DNA from: Lingula anatina
Lineage: Eukaryota > Brachiopoda > Lingulata > Lingulida > Lingulidae
Assembly (NCBI RefSeq): GCF_001039355.2
Contig: NW_019773625.1
Coordinates: forward strand, 451,864 to 515,863
Length of the DNA: 64,000 nt
Reading direction: 5' to 3'
Under the pieces are notes generated by a model that saw only the letters and a list, made by a program, of their open reading frames with translations, ran no database searches and had not been told where the DNA came from. Positions 14,901 to 26,466 of this stretch are shown piece by piece. Within the stretch, counting starts at the first letter, position 1, and each line of letters opens with the position of its first letter. Both the position numbers and the translations under genes were made by a program.

Positions 14901-17900
14901 CAACATATGCCCTCATTTGGTCATTGCTATATGTTGTTTTATATATTGTACATTTATTTCATATATCACATTAATTTAGATATCAATGAGTGCCGAGACA
15001 CGCAGAACCCATGTGACCAAACATGCCTCAATCTGATTGGTAGCTTTAGATGTCGTTGTAAACATGGTTACAGACTTGTTGGACGAACCAAATGTATTGG
15101 TAAGAAATTTATTTTATTCTTGTACCATTGGAAAATGATTTAAGATATTTATAAATAAATTTATTTATTGTCATTAGATTTAATTTTAAGTTGGCAAATA
15201 TAAAAGAAGCCTTAATTGACCAAGAACCTATCAACTTATGGTGGACTTGAGTTTGTTTTAGATATTTTAGGTCACATGAATGTGAACGTGAGTGAAAAAA
15301 TTCTATGAATTTGTGTATTTTATACGGTAATAATAATGCTGTTATTAAATCATCAGAAACTTTATATATTAATTTAATGTTTCATTTATTACATGCCATT
15401 ATTAATGTAATGTTAAGAAACATTTGCTAAGGGATTGCTGGATGACCTTAAATATTTTAGATGTGGATGAGTGTAAGCAATCCAACCCATGCAGTCACCA
15501 GTGTGTGAACACACCAGGCAGTTATGAGTGCTCTTGTCCTGGAGGATTTGAGTTGGTCATTGGAGGAGTATGCAGAGGTAATATCATGTAAATATCTCAT
15601 GTTAATTGAAGGGTGGTAGTGGGAGTTTGACTTTCAGCACTGACACAGACAATCTTTGATCTTCATTTTCAAATTTTCATTCATGCCCTTAGCCAGGGGA
15701 AAGTGTTGGCTTTTTGAATAAATCCTTTTTGTGAGGTTAAGGTATGCTGTGGGTAAAATTTGATCTATGTACACGAAAGTTTTATGGTATAATGTCCACT
15801 TTTTTCAGAAAAAGAACCAACCTTGAAATTGCTACGGGCCTGCATACCTCCATAGTATAAGTTCCTACAACTGTACTCCTTGTAATACAAGTACCTTTTA
15901 TTGCAGACATAGATGAATGTGCACACAATAGTCACAACTGTCGTCCAGACGAGGACTGTCACAACACTCAGGGCAGCTTCCAGTGTGTCAAGTCTTGTCC
16001 CAAAGGCTTTGAGAAGGCAGCAAATGGCACTTGTATAGGTGAGTGGAAAGCCATCGGGATACTTATGTGCTTAATTTGGTTTTATTGTAGAACCAGTGTG
16101 TCATTCCCATGTCAACAGGCTACTTTAATATAGAATCCTGTCCAGGAAAGCACTTACTATGGCTCATCTGTTTAAAGTGCATTTATATGTCTCCTTAATG
16201 CCACCTAGCTGTTAAAAAGCACGATGTTATTTTTTTAAGTATTAAATTAATTAGTTACATTTCCACCAAGCTTTTATTTGATTGAATTATTCATATTAAT
16301 TATTAAATAACTCTTAAATTTTCATCAAAATACATAATTTCTGTGATATGTTCATTTTATAAAAGTTTACCATTATAACATTTTTTTCTTTATTTTTACA
16401 GACCAAGATGAGTGTACTCTTGGCCTGAGTAGATGTCACTATAACCAGAAGTGTATCAATTCATATGGAGGTTACACATGTACCTGTCCTAGAGGTTACC
16501 GCTCTGATGGGCCAGGAAAGCCCTGTGTGGGTGAGTAGAGAATGGGGTAAAATATTGCATACTTTCTTATAGAAAACAGTTGGTGCCAAAAACGTAAAGC
16601 CCAGGATCTAAGAACCTATACTGGACCAGGGCAGAAATAGTAACTGGACAAATGTACCACTTATTATGGGCCTGGTGTGTAATTTTACTTGCACTGGCAT
16701 TTGGGGTCAGGTCAGTGTTAATGTCACATAATGAGAAAAAATTGCCTGGGACTGAAATATTTTATTTTGTCTAAGAATACTATTGTAGTTCTCAGTTCAT
16801 GTCGTACACTGACAGGGACTAAAAATGTGATTTTGGCATGGAAAATGTATGAAATTTTTAGTTGGTCTGATAAACTGAATGTTCAGAAAATTTGATATTC
16901 TTTGGGTAATACAGAAATGATAGTCATGTTAAACCTGTGGAAATAATTATTGAATTCCATATATGTTTTGTCATGCCCAAAGAGTGTTCTTGTAATTATA
17001 TGCAGTTAAAGTGACATATCTCTGAGATCCATACTAGTATGGGTCATATTGCTCATGGGGGATTTTCAGATTCACATATTTTGATGATATTTAACTTGTA
17101 TTTTTGATTGGTTCATAGAGCCTTTCAAGCATTTGTTATCTTTATTAACATTGGTGCTTTACTGTTTCCAGTTGTTAATTTTTTCTAAAATATTTCCCAA
17201 GATCCAATACTTCTTGCAAGACATAACTACATAAAACAACAATGGGGAAAATTACAGTTTTTTTATCTGTATGGAATTTCCAGGTGTGTGTCATTTCTTC
17301 ACTAACCCAATCAAGTATTTCAGATATCAATGAATGTGCAGGGCCAAAAAGTCCATGCACCTACCAGTGCCGCAATATTCCAGGAAATTTTGAGTGCCTT
17401 TGCCCTCCTGGAATGAAACGATTGGCTGATAAGAAGTCATGTGCTGGTTAGCATCCATTGCAGTCTGCACCATGTCTGCATGTTTTTTTGTCAAATATGT
17501 CTGAAGCAGGGTCTGTTAGTGCTAGTCTGAGTATCACAGGATAAATGGGCCAGTTTCTTCAATTTCAAGTTTCCATACATGTCTTTTTGTCACATCTGAA
17601 CCTTAGCAGTGTTTGATTGAAATTTACTGCATCAGATCACAAATGCTAGATGAGTTTATTAACTATGTCATATATGCATTTCTGTGAAAGCACAAAATTC
17701 TGATATGTAGATGTGTGATTGTTACTGTTGTAGTAAACTTCAATCACCAAGTTCAATGCCACTCTGAATGTCCAAAAAGCTTGCATGCATTGAAATACTG
17801 AAATGAAGAAGCTGAAGCACATAAGTTCTAAAGCTCAGGATAGTTGTTGCATGCAACATCTTTTAACCACATTGTCACTTATTACATGTGCAGGTTAAGC

Positions 17901-20900
17901 TGCTACAGTAATTACTTTCTAATTTTGAACAAAATTAATTTGAATACATTAAAATATAAAATGATTTATTTTAATTAATTTTCACAAAGCAATGTTTTTA
18001 ATGGTAAAATTAACAAATTTTGATTCAAATGATTTTAAAAGTTTTCATTTCAAAAAGTACACTATTATGAGTGACCTAAAAAGATAAATCATTGAAAAGT
18101 AAGAAATGGTTAGAGTAAAAGATTTGCTTGAAAATTCCAAGTAAGAAATGGTTAGAGTAAAAGATTTGCTTGAAAATTCCAAGTAATTGCTGTGTTAGCT
18201 GTTGATTTTTCAGTCTCTGAGTAGTCATCTCACTGATTTGTTTGTTTGATGTTGCATGTAATTTGTTATTAATACTGATGTGTTTGTCCTTAGTAATTCT
18301 AACTGTTGACACATCAAGTGGGCATATTAATAACACAAAAATGCTTAACCTGAATTAATTTTTTTGTTGGTTTGAATTATTTCTATTCTAATAATGTGAT
18401 TGTATCAGTTAATTAAAAAGCATGCAAAGCTGCATCAATGGTCACATATCACAAACTTCATGCAACATATTTTTTTTATTTTCTCAAAAAATAGAAGTAA
18501 ATTTACTAGAAGAAAAATGTGCATCTTATTTGCCTCAACTAGTTGCACTAATGCAAAATATTTTAATGTTATTTATTATTTAAAAATGGTAGAAGACAAT
18601 AATGCTATCAAAATTGCATATTAAAAAGTGCATTATAGTGGAATGTAACATAAATAGCCTAAGATGAATGACTATAAAAATTGAACATTTTGGCTTTTTG
18701 CATATTTTTTGTGTTATCTAGAATATTTTTATTTTGAAATAGAATTAGTATTTTGAAAAAAATTTTCTGAAATCTTTTATTTTTGTTTATTGATAAAATC
18801 AAAAGAAGATTGTTGATATACTTTAAAAAAAAATTTTTTTAATATTCTGCATTCCCAGTTAAACTTTTTATTTGACGTAATTATGGATAAGATTTATAAG
18901 TAAACAATTTAAATAGAACTTGAGGTTGCATGAGGTTAAAGTTGATATTACCCAAAGGCATTGTTCACAGAGAAGATGGCAATTTTTAAATAGCCTATTA
19001 TGAAAAATCTTTTCAAGAAAGTTACTGCATTGAATAATCTGTATTTTGGTTTCTTTTTCCTTATTTGCCCTCCATTTATACCATGATGGTAAAAATTAAA
19101 TCTGTATATGTATTGCCCTTTTTTTGTGATGCCACAAAACCACCTTTCACACTATTCATCAAACAAAGGAAAGTAACAATAATTTTTGTACATGTAGCAC
19201 CATGAGAACTGCCATCTTGTCTTGATGTTATCTTGCCTTCTGGTTGTGTGACATTGGTGTGCACTTCCTGCCTCCTACTGCCATCTATATTCAAATTTCA
19301 GGCCTGGAATTCTTGGATCGTGGTGAGGTCCTCAATGTGATTGGCTCTCCTTACCCTAGTAACCAATATAACCACGATGCTTACACCCAATCAGAATGCC
19401 AGCCTGGCAAACCATGTGCACTGAGTGGTGGATCCACATTGCGTGTTGCATGCCCTGTTGGCTTCCGTTATGATAGACGACAGGATCGTTGTGTTGGTAT
19501 GCATCAGCATATGACTTCCTTGGCAAACATTTTGTTATTGTATGAATGTCTAATATATATAAATATATGACAGAGGGTTCTGTGTTCAAGATTTCCCAAA
19601 GTGGATTTAATTTCAAAATGGGAAAACATTGGGCGCCTTTTTGAATGTGATGATGACGGTTGGCTTAAATACATGTATTGGATCCGGTTTGGTCAAACAA
19701 GGATTTTGACCTCTTCTTTCTTTCTTGACTGGATCCTATAGTAATCCGGCCCTAGTCCAGAATGTTGATTTTCATATTTTTTCAGGCTTTTGTCACCCAC
19801 AGTGGCTTTTGATTCCACCTCAGTACCTCTGTCCAGTTTGCATCAAGTTGAAAATATTGAATACCATGCAAACTGTATTGAACCCTGTGTATTTTGTGTC
19901 AGTGATGGATTTTTTTTACCAGCAGTTACCATATGTCACAAAATCAAGACTTTCAAGCTTCTTTTCTCATACTGATAGTGATTGATTCACCAAATGACTT
20001 CAATCTCTCAGTGTTTACCAATCTCTTTCCTTCATAGATTATGATGAGTGCCAGCAACAGGGTCGCTGCCAACACAAGTGTCAGAACACAGAGGGCAGCT
20101 ATAGATGTCTCTGTCCACCTGGATATAAACTGAGCACCAATAAAAGAACTTGTATAGGTATGTGTGGTGGGGTAAAGGCCCGTTCTGTGCAGATTGAAAA
20201 TGTACATATGCATGTTTATCACATCTCTATGATATGGATTTTGGCCACATTGGATAGTTATGTCATTGGGCAATTTCCATGAAGTGAAGTATGGAGAAAT
20301 TGATATACAATCTGATGAAACTTTGAGTAAAAATCAATAATGTAGGTACAAATTGTAATACTCATCAGTAACAGAATATGTACTAGTAGTTTTGGTACTA
20401 TAATTAATTTTGTATCAAAAAGGTGCTCCTCTTAACACCTTTTTACAGTCATACATTTTAAATTCCTGAATTCCTGAATTTTATATTTCTGAATTCATAA
20501 TGATAGCATTTTTAACCTTACTTCAGACATTGATGAATGTAAGCTTAAGACAGCTAAGTGTGACCCAAAACAGATCTGTTTTAACAGACGTGGAGACTAC
20601 ACATGTATTGATACAGTTTGTCCAGATAACTACAAGAGGGATCCCATCACAGGGTGAGCCGCATATTGTATTTAAATGACTTTTTTTCATATTTGTCAGC
20701 ATTTATTTTATTTCACTTGTATATTGCACTAAGTTTCATATTTGAGTGTCTAAATATTTCACAGATTGGAGAGTTGAAAGCTGAAACTTTTTTAAATGCA
20801 CAATTTTCATTAATTTTATCTGGTGGTTGAATGACCATACTTTAAAGTTTTTGTCTATGGCAGCAGATTACAAATATTCACCTTATCATTTCAGGGACTG

Positions 20901-21276
20901 TGTTTTAGAATGTTCATCTTCAAACCAACCATGTCCGACCAATTCCCGCTATGCAGATATTCTACAAGTGCGCACAGTCTCTCTCCCCAGTGGCATCCCC
21001 GCGTATCAAGATCTTATCAGGTTAATAGCGTACAACCAATATGGCGTTCAGTTACCAAATACATACTTTGACATTATAGAAAATGATCCTAAGATACCAT
21101 TCCAAATAAGATTGACTTCAGACGGCAAGGGAGTGGTGTATACGATACGGCCTCTAGAAAGACAGGCAACATACAAAATAAAAGTGCGCGCACGATCCTT
21201 TGACCACACGAAGAGGCACTTAATGTACCGTACTACTTTCTTAATACACATTGCCGTTTCTGCTTTCCCATATTAA
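1036..21276 (+). CDS. HMCN1-like: Hemicentin-like extracellular matrix protein, 3' part (31 exons, 1594 residues)
   Basis: Hemicentins are giant secreted matrix proteins that tether cells to basement membranes. The domain order here is 5 Ig, 6 TSP1, G2F, EGF array, fibulin-type C-terminus, which is the established C-terminal order of hemicentin. Exons: 1036-1225, 1451-1533, 1772-1962, 2446-2527, 2943-3074, 3358-3489, 3856-4043, 4282-4363, 4646-4826, 4958-5055, 5317-5487, 5719-5889, 6172-6342, 6630-6800, 7015-7185, 7365-7529, 7823-7969, 8270-8407, 8703-9062, 9532-9594, 10722-10841, 13536-13670, 14980-15099, 15461-15577, 15907-16038, 16402-16530, 17324-17446, 19302-19496, 20038-20157, 20527-20653, 20895-21276. 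All join in frame and every domain boundary is in phase 1. The N-terminal VWA domain and the dozens of further Ig domains expected of the family are not in the window, so the entry is partial at its 5' end. No frameshift or internal stop was seen. Confidence 0.93.
4384..4522. repeat. Imperfect (ATT)n microsatellite in a hemicentin intron
   Basis: Runs of ATT units, interrupted by a short AGT tract near 4450-4461, fill this part of the intron between the second exon of Ig4 and the first exon of Ig5. Purity is highest from 4463 onward. Confidence 0.9.
5233..5268. repeat. (AC)n microsatellite
   Basis: An uninterrupted AC dinucleotide run sits in the intron just upstream of the first TSP1 exon. 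Confidence 0.85.
5317..7529 (+). other. Six thrombospondin type-1 repeats of hemicentin, one exon each
   Basis: Exons 5317-5487, 5719-5889, 6172-6342, 6630-6800, 7015-7185 and 7365-7529 each encode one TSP1 repeat. Five are exactly 171 bp and the sixth is 165 bp; all are phase 1-1. Each begins with a Trp ladder such as [10 protein letters not shown] or [10 protein letters not shown], followed by C-x-x-T/S-C-G-x-G and basic strands (for example RSRRCDNP), with six cysteines. The W-x-x-W motifs are established sites of C-mannosylation and the C-S/T-C region of O-fucosylation. Human hemicentin-1 also has six such repeats, which supports orthology rather than a general TSP1 protein. Confidence 0.93.
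5898..5947. repeat. (AT)n microsatellite next to a splice donor
   Basis: About 24 AT units start only eight bases after the exon end at 5889 of the second TSP1 repeat. Length variation here could lie close enough to affect donor use; this is inference. Confidence 0.9.
7823..9594 (+). other. Nidogen G2F domain plus short Cys linker of hemicentin
   Basis: Exons 7823-7969, 8270-8407 and 8703-9062 together encode about 215 residues with no cysteines, matching the nidogen G2 beta-barrel found in hemicentins and nidogens. Recognisable stretches are [14 protein letters not shown] at the start, [15 protein letters not shown] in the middle and [19 protein letters not shown] near the end. The small exon 9532-9594 (21 codons) adds [15 protein letters not shown], a half-EGF-like linker that leads into the EGF array. 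In nidogen this fold binds collagen IV and perlecan; a matrix-binding role here is inferred from the family. Confidence 0.88.
12519..12686. mobile_element. 168-bp MITE with CAGGCCCGTAGCCAG terminal inverted repeats
   Basis: The element begins CAGGCCCGTAGCCAG and ends with its exact complement CTGGCTACGGGCCTG. Subterminal G-rich and C-rich tracts (around 12545 and 12655) also pair. ATGAT flanks both ends (12514-12518 and 12687-12691), a likely target-site duplication. It has no coding capacity. It lies in the hemicentin intron between the first two EGF exons. Similar ends are common in invertebrate non-autonomous DNA transposons; I do not assign a superfamily. Confidence 0.85.
15795..15843 (-). 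mobile_element. Decayed fragment of the same MITE family, reverse orientation
   Basis: Read on the minus strand this begins CAGGCCCGTAGCAATTTCAA and continues into a TTTTTCTGAAAAAAGTGGAC-like stretch, matching the first ~45 bases of the intact element at 12519 with small gaps. The other end is not recognisable. It sits in the intron before the fifth EGF exon. Confidence 0.65.
18098..18181. repeat. Perfect 42-bp tandem duplication
   Basis: Two identical 42-bp copies (18098-18139 and 18140-18181) begin AGTAAGAAATGG and end AAAATTCCA. They lie in the long intron between the seventh EGF exon and the atypical module. Complete identity points to a recent duplication. Confidence 0.85.
20895..21276 (+). 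other. Fibulin-type C-terminal module and stop codon of hemicentin
   Basis: The last exon has a phase 2 acceptor at 20893-20894 and runs 127 codons including the stop TAA at 21274-21276. It encodes a short Cys-containing lead ([17 protein letters not shown]) and then a Cys-free beta-rich module ending IAVSAFPY. A terminal aromatic-proline-rich ending of this kind is characteristic of the fibulin-type module shared by fibulins and hemicentins. The exon is complete and intact. Confidence 0.9.
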
Positions 21277-21355
21277 ATTTTGAACATTGCTGAGAAAGTT
21301 TTAAATGTAAATGCCTGTGTTAAGGTGCTAAAGTGCAATGATAACACTTGGTGCT

Positions 21356-21361
21356 AATAAA
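21356..21361 (+). terminator. Candidate poly(A) signal of hemicentin
   Basis: AATAAA lies 80 bases after the hemicentin stop codon. No nearer canonical hexamer was seen in the 3' flank, so this gives a short 3' UTR of roughly 100 bases. Later hexamers could also be used. Confidence 0.5.
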
Positions 21362-22533
21362 ATTCAGGATTTGAATATTGCCATAGTAACATGTAAAATA
21401 AGGAGTTAAATGATGCCTGTATAACATATGTATACATTAATAATTTGACTGTTGCCATAGGTACCACTGAAGCTAAATTATTGATCATGTGACTTTCCTT
21501 AATTAATGGCAATTCCAGTGTTGTTTACATAAGGTTCAGAGCAATATTAGGTGTCCTCGTTTGCTAATCTGAACTCCTGTTCCATCTTATTTTAATTTGG
21601 ACAATCATCCACAACAAGCATGCTGCAGAATGGGATAGTTTTGACACAGAAATCACACCTAAAGGAAAATGTTTTTCTTCTGCTTACATAAATAATACTT
21701 ACATGATGTTGAAGGTTTTATATGCTACAGTAAATTGATAAGTTCTTAATTTTTGTTTTGCTCTGCACAAGCCCATTTTGTAGTTGATAATGTTGCAACA
21801 CAAGTTACCAAATAAGCCATATGCATGTATGTTGGGACTGTGGCAGCTTTCTCTAGTGGATAAAACCTCTCTGTGCAGCAGTTGCCACAGGATATGAATG
21901 GTGGCGGTACTGTTTTATAGGTACAATGTATAACTAGTTGATCTAGGTTATCACAAAGAGGAGCATATCCCTAAGCCTTCCCTGAGAGAATATTTTTGAA
22001 TAAAGGTGCAATCTGTTGCACTGCGCACACTGTAGAGGGTTTGAGAGTATTTGTTTTGGGGGGACATTTTGGATTTTTTTCTAGGAAAGTTGTTGGAAGG
22101 ACTGCCTGGATCTGTGGATATCTTTTGTATGTCTATTGTTTGTATTTGTGGCATCACGGTTTTATTTTGCCCTTTAATTGCGACATATTTTATCAATAAA
22201 AATGAGACATTTTAATATTGCTGTACTGATTAGTATAAGCATTCATAAGTCCAATCATGCCATCACAATTCCATAATTCCATAGAATCATCAATAATAAA
22301 TAATTGATGAGAACATAAAATGGTAATTTGGGAATATGGTACCTTTGCTAATGTGAGCCAATGTAACCATAAGAAGGTTGTAAACATTAGTGTACTCACG
22401 AATTTAGGCAATGCTCTGATGCCAAGATTTTTGAGATTTTTTTTAAAACATTTATGTTTTTCTCACAAAAGCATCCTTTTGACATGACTAGCTTTTCAAA
22501 AGTTTTGAACCTTCTTATTCATTTTCATTTACA

Positions 22534-22699
22534 CTAGCATATGAAAGATCTCTACAATAATTTTTTGATCAAAGTCGATGCACATTTGGTGGTGGGTACA
22601 GCTGCACCACATTTCTCCAATCATAATGACAATGGAAAAGTGAACGAACTATATTCGAATAAGACAATAACCGCCCGAATGAGTTGAGTGGACATAGTT
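22534..22699 (+). repeat. Dispersed direct repeat, copy 1 (166 bp)
   Basis: This stretch is nearly identical to 23287-23474. It lacks 22 bases present in copy 2 (after TCATAAT) and otherwise differs by only a few substitutions. It contains no open frame of note. Origin unknown: either a short mobile element or a segmental duplication. Confidence 0.85.
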
Positions 22700-23286
22700 A
22701 GCAATATAGTACTATTTTGGCAAATGCATCATATTGTTTAAATATATTTAGTAGTTGCCATAGCAACTGGTATAGAGGCAGTACCATATCCCTACCAAAA
22801 CATGCACACTTACTACCTCTAGGAACACAATTAATTTAACAGGGAAATTAAGTTGTGCTAAGGAGCATTTCATTACTTCATCTACAAGAAGAAGGAAATT
22901 TCCCATCATAGTGATAGACAGTTTAGGAAACAACCTTTTTTCTTTGCTCTCATGCTGCTTTTCAATTTGACTTGTTATATGTAATTGTTTGGAGAATGTC
23001 TTTTTAAAGATATTAGAACTTAGATATGACTTAAAGAACGGCAACTCTCAGTGCTTGCAAAGGAGCATCATGTTAATTGTATAGCGAATTGCTCTGTACA
23101 CTTTGAAATAAGAAAAACAAATGTACATTTTTATGTAATAAAATATTTCAAAATAACTCGTCTAAGTTCTCGGGAGTATGTCTAGGTATATAAAACTATG
23201 ATTAAATATGTATGACAGCAATGATGCTGGCAGAAAAAAATTAATGCACTAAAAAATGACATTTTTACACGCACATACAGTACACC

Positions 23287-23474
23287 CTAGTATATGAAAG
23301 ATCTCTACAATAATTTTTTGATCAAAGTCGATGCACATTTGGTGGTGGGTACAGCTGCACCACATTTCTCCAATCATAATGAGCCAAACCATTTATTCAC
23401 TTGACAATGGAAAAGTGAACTAACTATATTCGAATAAGACAATAACCGCCCGAATGAGTTGAGTGGACATAGTT
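23287..23474 (+). repeat. Dispersed direct repeat, copy 2 (188 bp)
   Basis: The longer copy of the repeat at 22534-22699, 753 bp downstream and in the same orientation. The extra 22 bases run from GAGCCAAACC to ATTCACTT. The homology stops abruptly at 23474. Confidence 0.85.
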
Positions 23475-23479
23475 GCTAC

Positions 23480-24622
23480 GGTCCAGGCTCATTTCGCAAT
23501 GGGGGAGTAAAAAACACTGCTGAACAGTCTGGAACGAACGGCTAAATTATCAGTGTGAGCTCACAAAAAATTGATTTTATCAATTATCATGTAAGACCAT
23601 ATAGGTTGGTCGTTTTTTGAAAATGGTTTCAACAGCAACTCTTCAAGCGCAATGCGCAGTACCAGATGAGATTTGCATATCAATAAGTCTGTCAGCACAG
23701 TGCGAGCTCTTCTTGACTGGTCGGTCACTTGACAGCTGGGCCTTGTAAGAAGAGGACGCGGGACAGGTGTGGTGAAGTCGCAGAGACGAACATTTCATTC
23801 AGCGTTGAAGCTTGGGCCCTAAGTCTGAAACAAATATGCCTACTAGTACTACAAGCTTACTTGTATGAAGGTGAGAAGAAGTTACGTCTAATGTGCATAA
23901 CTCGATGATGCGGTACGTAAGTCTACAGACAAAGTAATTTACATAGTTGAGATTTGAGTTTCATTTAGCTTGCATATTAGCTCTTCGTTTCATGAATTTA
24001 TTGTAATGTTTGCAACTGAAGCAGATAAGCGAAAGAGAACTTTTAAAGGCTATATTATCCGTGTTTTTATAGTTTCGATTTACATAAAATAGGAACAGGC
24101 TATTGTGCCATTCATTTTGGAAAATTTGCTGTTCATGAAAAAAAAAAAATGAAATGTGCATCAGATCTAGACCCTAAAGCTTTGTCTTAGTCGTAACTGT
24201 GCGAATCCTTTTCTTGAAAGAATTTCTCTATAAGTTTGAACCTTTGTGAAAACCTTCAAGTAGCGTTTGATCATACTCCTCATAGCGTACAACATAGCGT
24301 AAAAAAATATCTATTATTATTATTAGACTTCATTGACATTTGATCATTCGATTTTTTAATTTGCTGCTTAACCAACCACAACTTTACAGTGCGGTTCTTT
24401 CAACATTAGCACAATTGTCTTTCCATTTTCAGAAATTCTAAATCCGAATTTAATTGCATTGGAATAGCCTTTGTTATTTAAATGAAATTTTGATATTTCA
24501 GAAGTGCCAACTCCTTTGCCAAGATCCTACGAAATACATTTGCGTCTGATAGAAACGTCCAGTCTTTTGGCAACAGTATTTTGGAACCGGAAACACACGC
24601 ACGAACGCATCCAGTATGGTGA
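23480..24622 (+). other. Possible spliced transcript with a short open tail (uncertain)
   Basis: A CpG-rich block at about 23490-23800 precedes a good donor, GAAG then GTGAGA, after 23870. A pyrimidine-containing acceptor ending in AG at 24500-24501 opens a 39-residue frame (24503-24619, stop TGA 24620-24622) that reads FAKILRNTFASDRNVQSFGN in its middle. No family was recognised. It could be a non-coding RNA, a 5' exon of the downstream PEMT gene, or chance. Confidence 0.2.
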
Positions 24623-26012
24623 AAATTACTGTGCATATCAAAGCATATTTGGTCTACATATTGTTAAAACATATTGAAATGGTGTACTAAGAACGATCGT
24701 GTTCCCCTTTCAAATAATAATAATCGATCATTTTTGGTTTCAAAATGTACTTTAAGGATCGATCGTAATTTTTTTCATATTATGCAATAAGAAAATCGCC
24801 GATGTACCTGATTTTATCTGAAAGCCATTCGACTTCTTTCCGATTTTATACTATTATACAATAGATAATTTTAATCATTTAAATATTATTTTCAAAGTGT
24901 TTGCATGTCACAACTTTAAAACTTGAAGGTAAAAGTACAATTTTCACCATATTACATGTACCAGCTGAAGCAAGAGTAGGATTGTTGATTAAGATGATTG
25001 ACTGCCGTTTCATTTGCTATTATAGTACATATTCTACAGGCCAATTTTATGTTTATTATTTTTATTTATATTATTATCTGAGACTTGTGAATGACGAGCA
25101 ATGTACAAGAATAAATGCGATTATTTGCAGTGGTTTCGATTTGAGCAAAAACGCGCACAAGTATAAGTGGTATTGGTATGTACTCCTTTTTTAGAATTTT
25201 TTTTCTTGCTTCCAATAAAAAAAATTTAATGTGCAAATTATAATAATTGAATTAAGCATAAAATATCTCCGTTTAGAAAGACGCAGTGTATTATGTCACG
25301 AAATATCTGATGTATCATTTTTTGTTGAAATGCAAAAGTTAATGTTGCCCCTCCTCCGAGAATAGGCCTATTATTATTATTATTAGTCTTTTTGAATTTT
25401 AGTGAGAATGCTATTTTGATATTTCAAAATCACTGTGTTATAACGTTTAGTTTTAGACCGAAAACCGCGATAGAAGGAAATGGGATATTTCTTAAAATTA
25501 TACACAGTGTTAATTTATTAAGAACCTTAACACTTGAAAGCAACGTCGGGCATAGCACATTTATTGTATTTATGTCCTTTTTCAGTATCGATCTTATGCA
25601 CAGTAGTTTTCTGCAATTAAAGCTCTTATTTGTAAGCACGTTCTCCTAAGCACGGAGTCCTTACTTTCGACCTTTTCAGTTTTTTTTAGATGGTTTGCAT
25701 GTGAATGTAATTTTTCTCTTTTTTAAATTGTGAGCAAATAAAATGCACATGAAATTTATGCCCGATCTTATTTTGCATACTGCAAACTGAGGATTATGGC
25801 CAAGGGTAATGTTCAGTGTATCATAAAGCAGGTATTCTTTACTACTGCATATGTCAAAATAAATGTCCTTATATATATTTTGTATATTTAATTATGAACA
25901 CCACTATTTTCTGTCATTAAATTTATTCAAAAATAAATTTCAAATTAAAAAAATCTGTGTTCCAATTTGAAATGAGTGTGATTAGTGCGACTCCATTGCA
26001 ATAACACTTGGT

Positions 26013-26466
26013 GTTACAGTTCGGACAAGTCCATTGTATTTTAGGGGTGACAGGTGGGGCGAGTCCATTCTATTCAAGGGGGTGACAGCTTGGATGAGTC
26101 CATTTGATTCGTGGGGGTGACAGGTGGGGCGAGTCCATTTGATTCGAGGGGTGACAGGTTGGGAGAGTCCATTCCACTTGAGGGGTGACAGGTGGGGCGA
26201 GTCCATTCGATACAAGGGGTAACAGGTGGGGAGAGTCCATTCCACTTGAGGGGTGACAGGTGGGGCGAGTCTATTCGATACAAGGGGTGACAGGTTGGGA
26301 GAGTCCATTCCACTTGAGGGGTGACAGGTGGGGCGAGTCCATTCGATACAAGGGGTGACAGGTCTGGAGAGTCCATTCCATTTCATGACAGGTGGGGCGA
26401 GTCTATTGTATTCGAGGGGTGACAAGTTTGGCAAATGACAGGTGGGGAAAGTCAATTTCATTTGAG
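26013..26466. repeat. 34-bp minisatellite with an alternating two-variant (68-bp) pattern
   Basis: About 13 units resemble GGGGTGACAGGTGGGGCGAG plus TCCATTCGATACAA. From about 26190 to 26370, two variants alternate, one ending ATTCGATACAA and one ending ATTCCACTTGA, giving a 68-bp higher-order unit. The edges are more diverged than the centre. Because 3 x 34 is 102, long open frames appear on the minus strand; these are by-products of the repeat. Confidence 0.92.

Larger units (their letters stand above)
10722..20653 (+). other. EGF-like array of hemicentin (nine EGF domains and one atypical module)
   Basis: Single-exon phase 1 EGF domains lie at 10722-10841, 13536-13670, 14980-15099, 15461-15577, 15907-16038, 16402-16530, 17324-17446, 20038-20157 and 20527-20653. 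Most start with the calcium-binding signature D-x-D/N-E-C (DDDEC, DIDEC, DINEC, DVDEC, DIDEC, DQDEC, DINEC, DYDEC, DIDEC) and carry the later G-S/G-Y/F-x-C motif. Between the seventh and eighth, exon 19302-19496 (65 codons) encodes a longer module that begins [15 protein letters not shown] and has four cysteines ending [16 protein letters not shown]. The ninth EGF exon ends in phase 2, the only departure from phase 1 at a domain edge. Introns here are long, up to 2.7 kb. Confidence 0.9.

Noticed and set aside
24901-25194. 97-residue + strand open frame
   Set aside because: Tyr/Ile-rich AT-driven composition, no recognisable family and no splice context.
26013-26466. CRISPR-like array
   Set aside because: Units are adjacent without unique spacers, and the genome is eukaryotic; this is a minisatellite.
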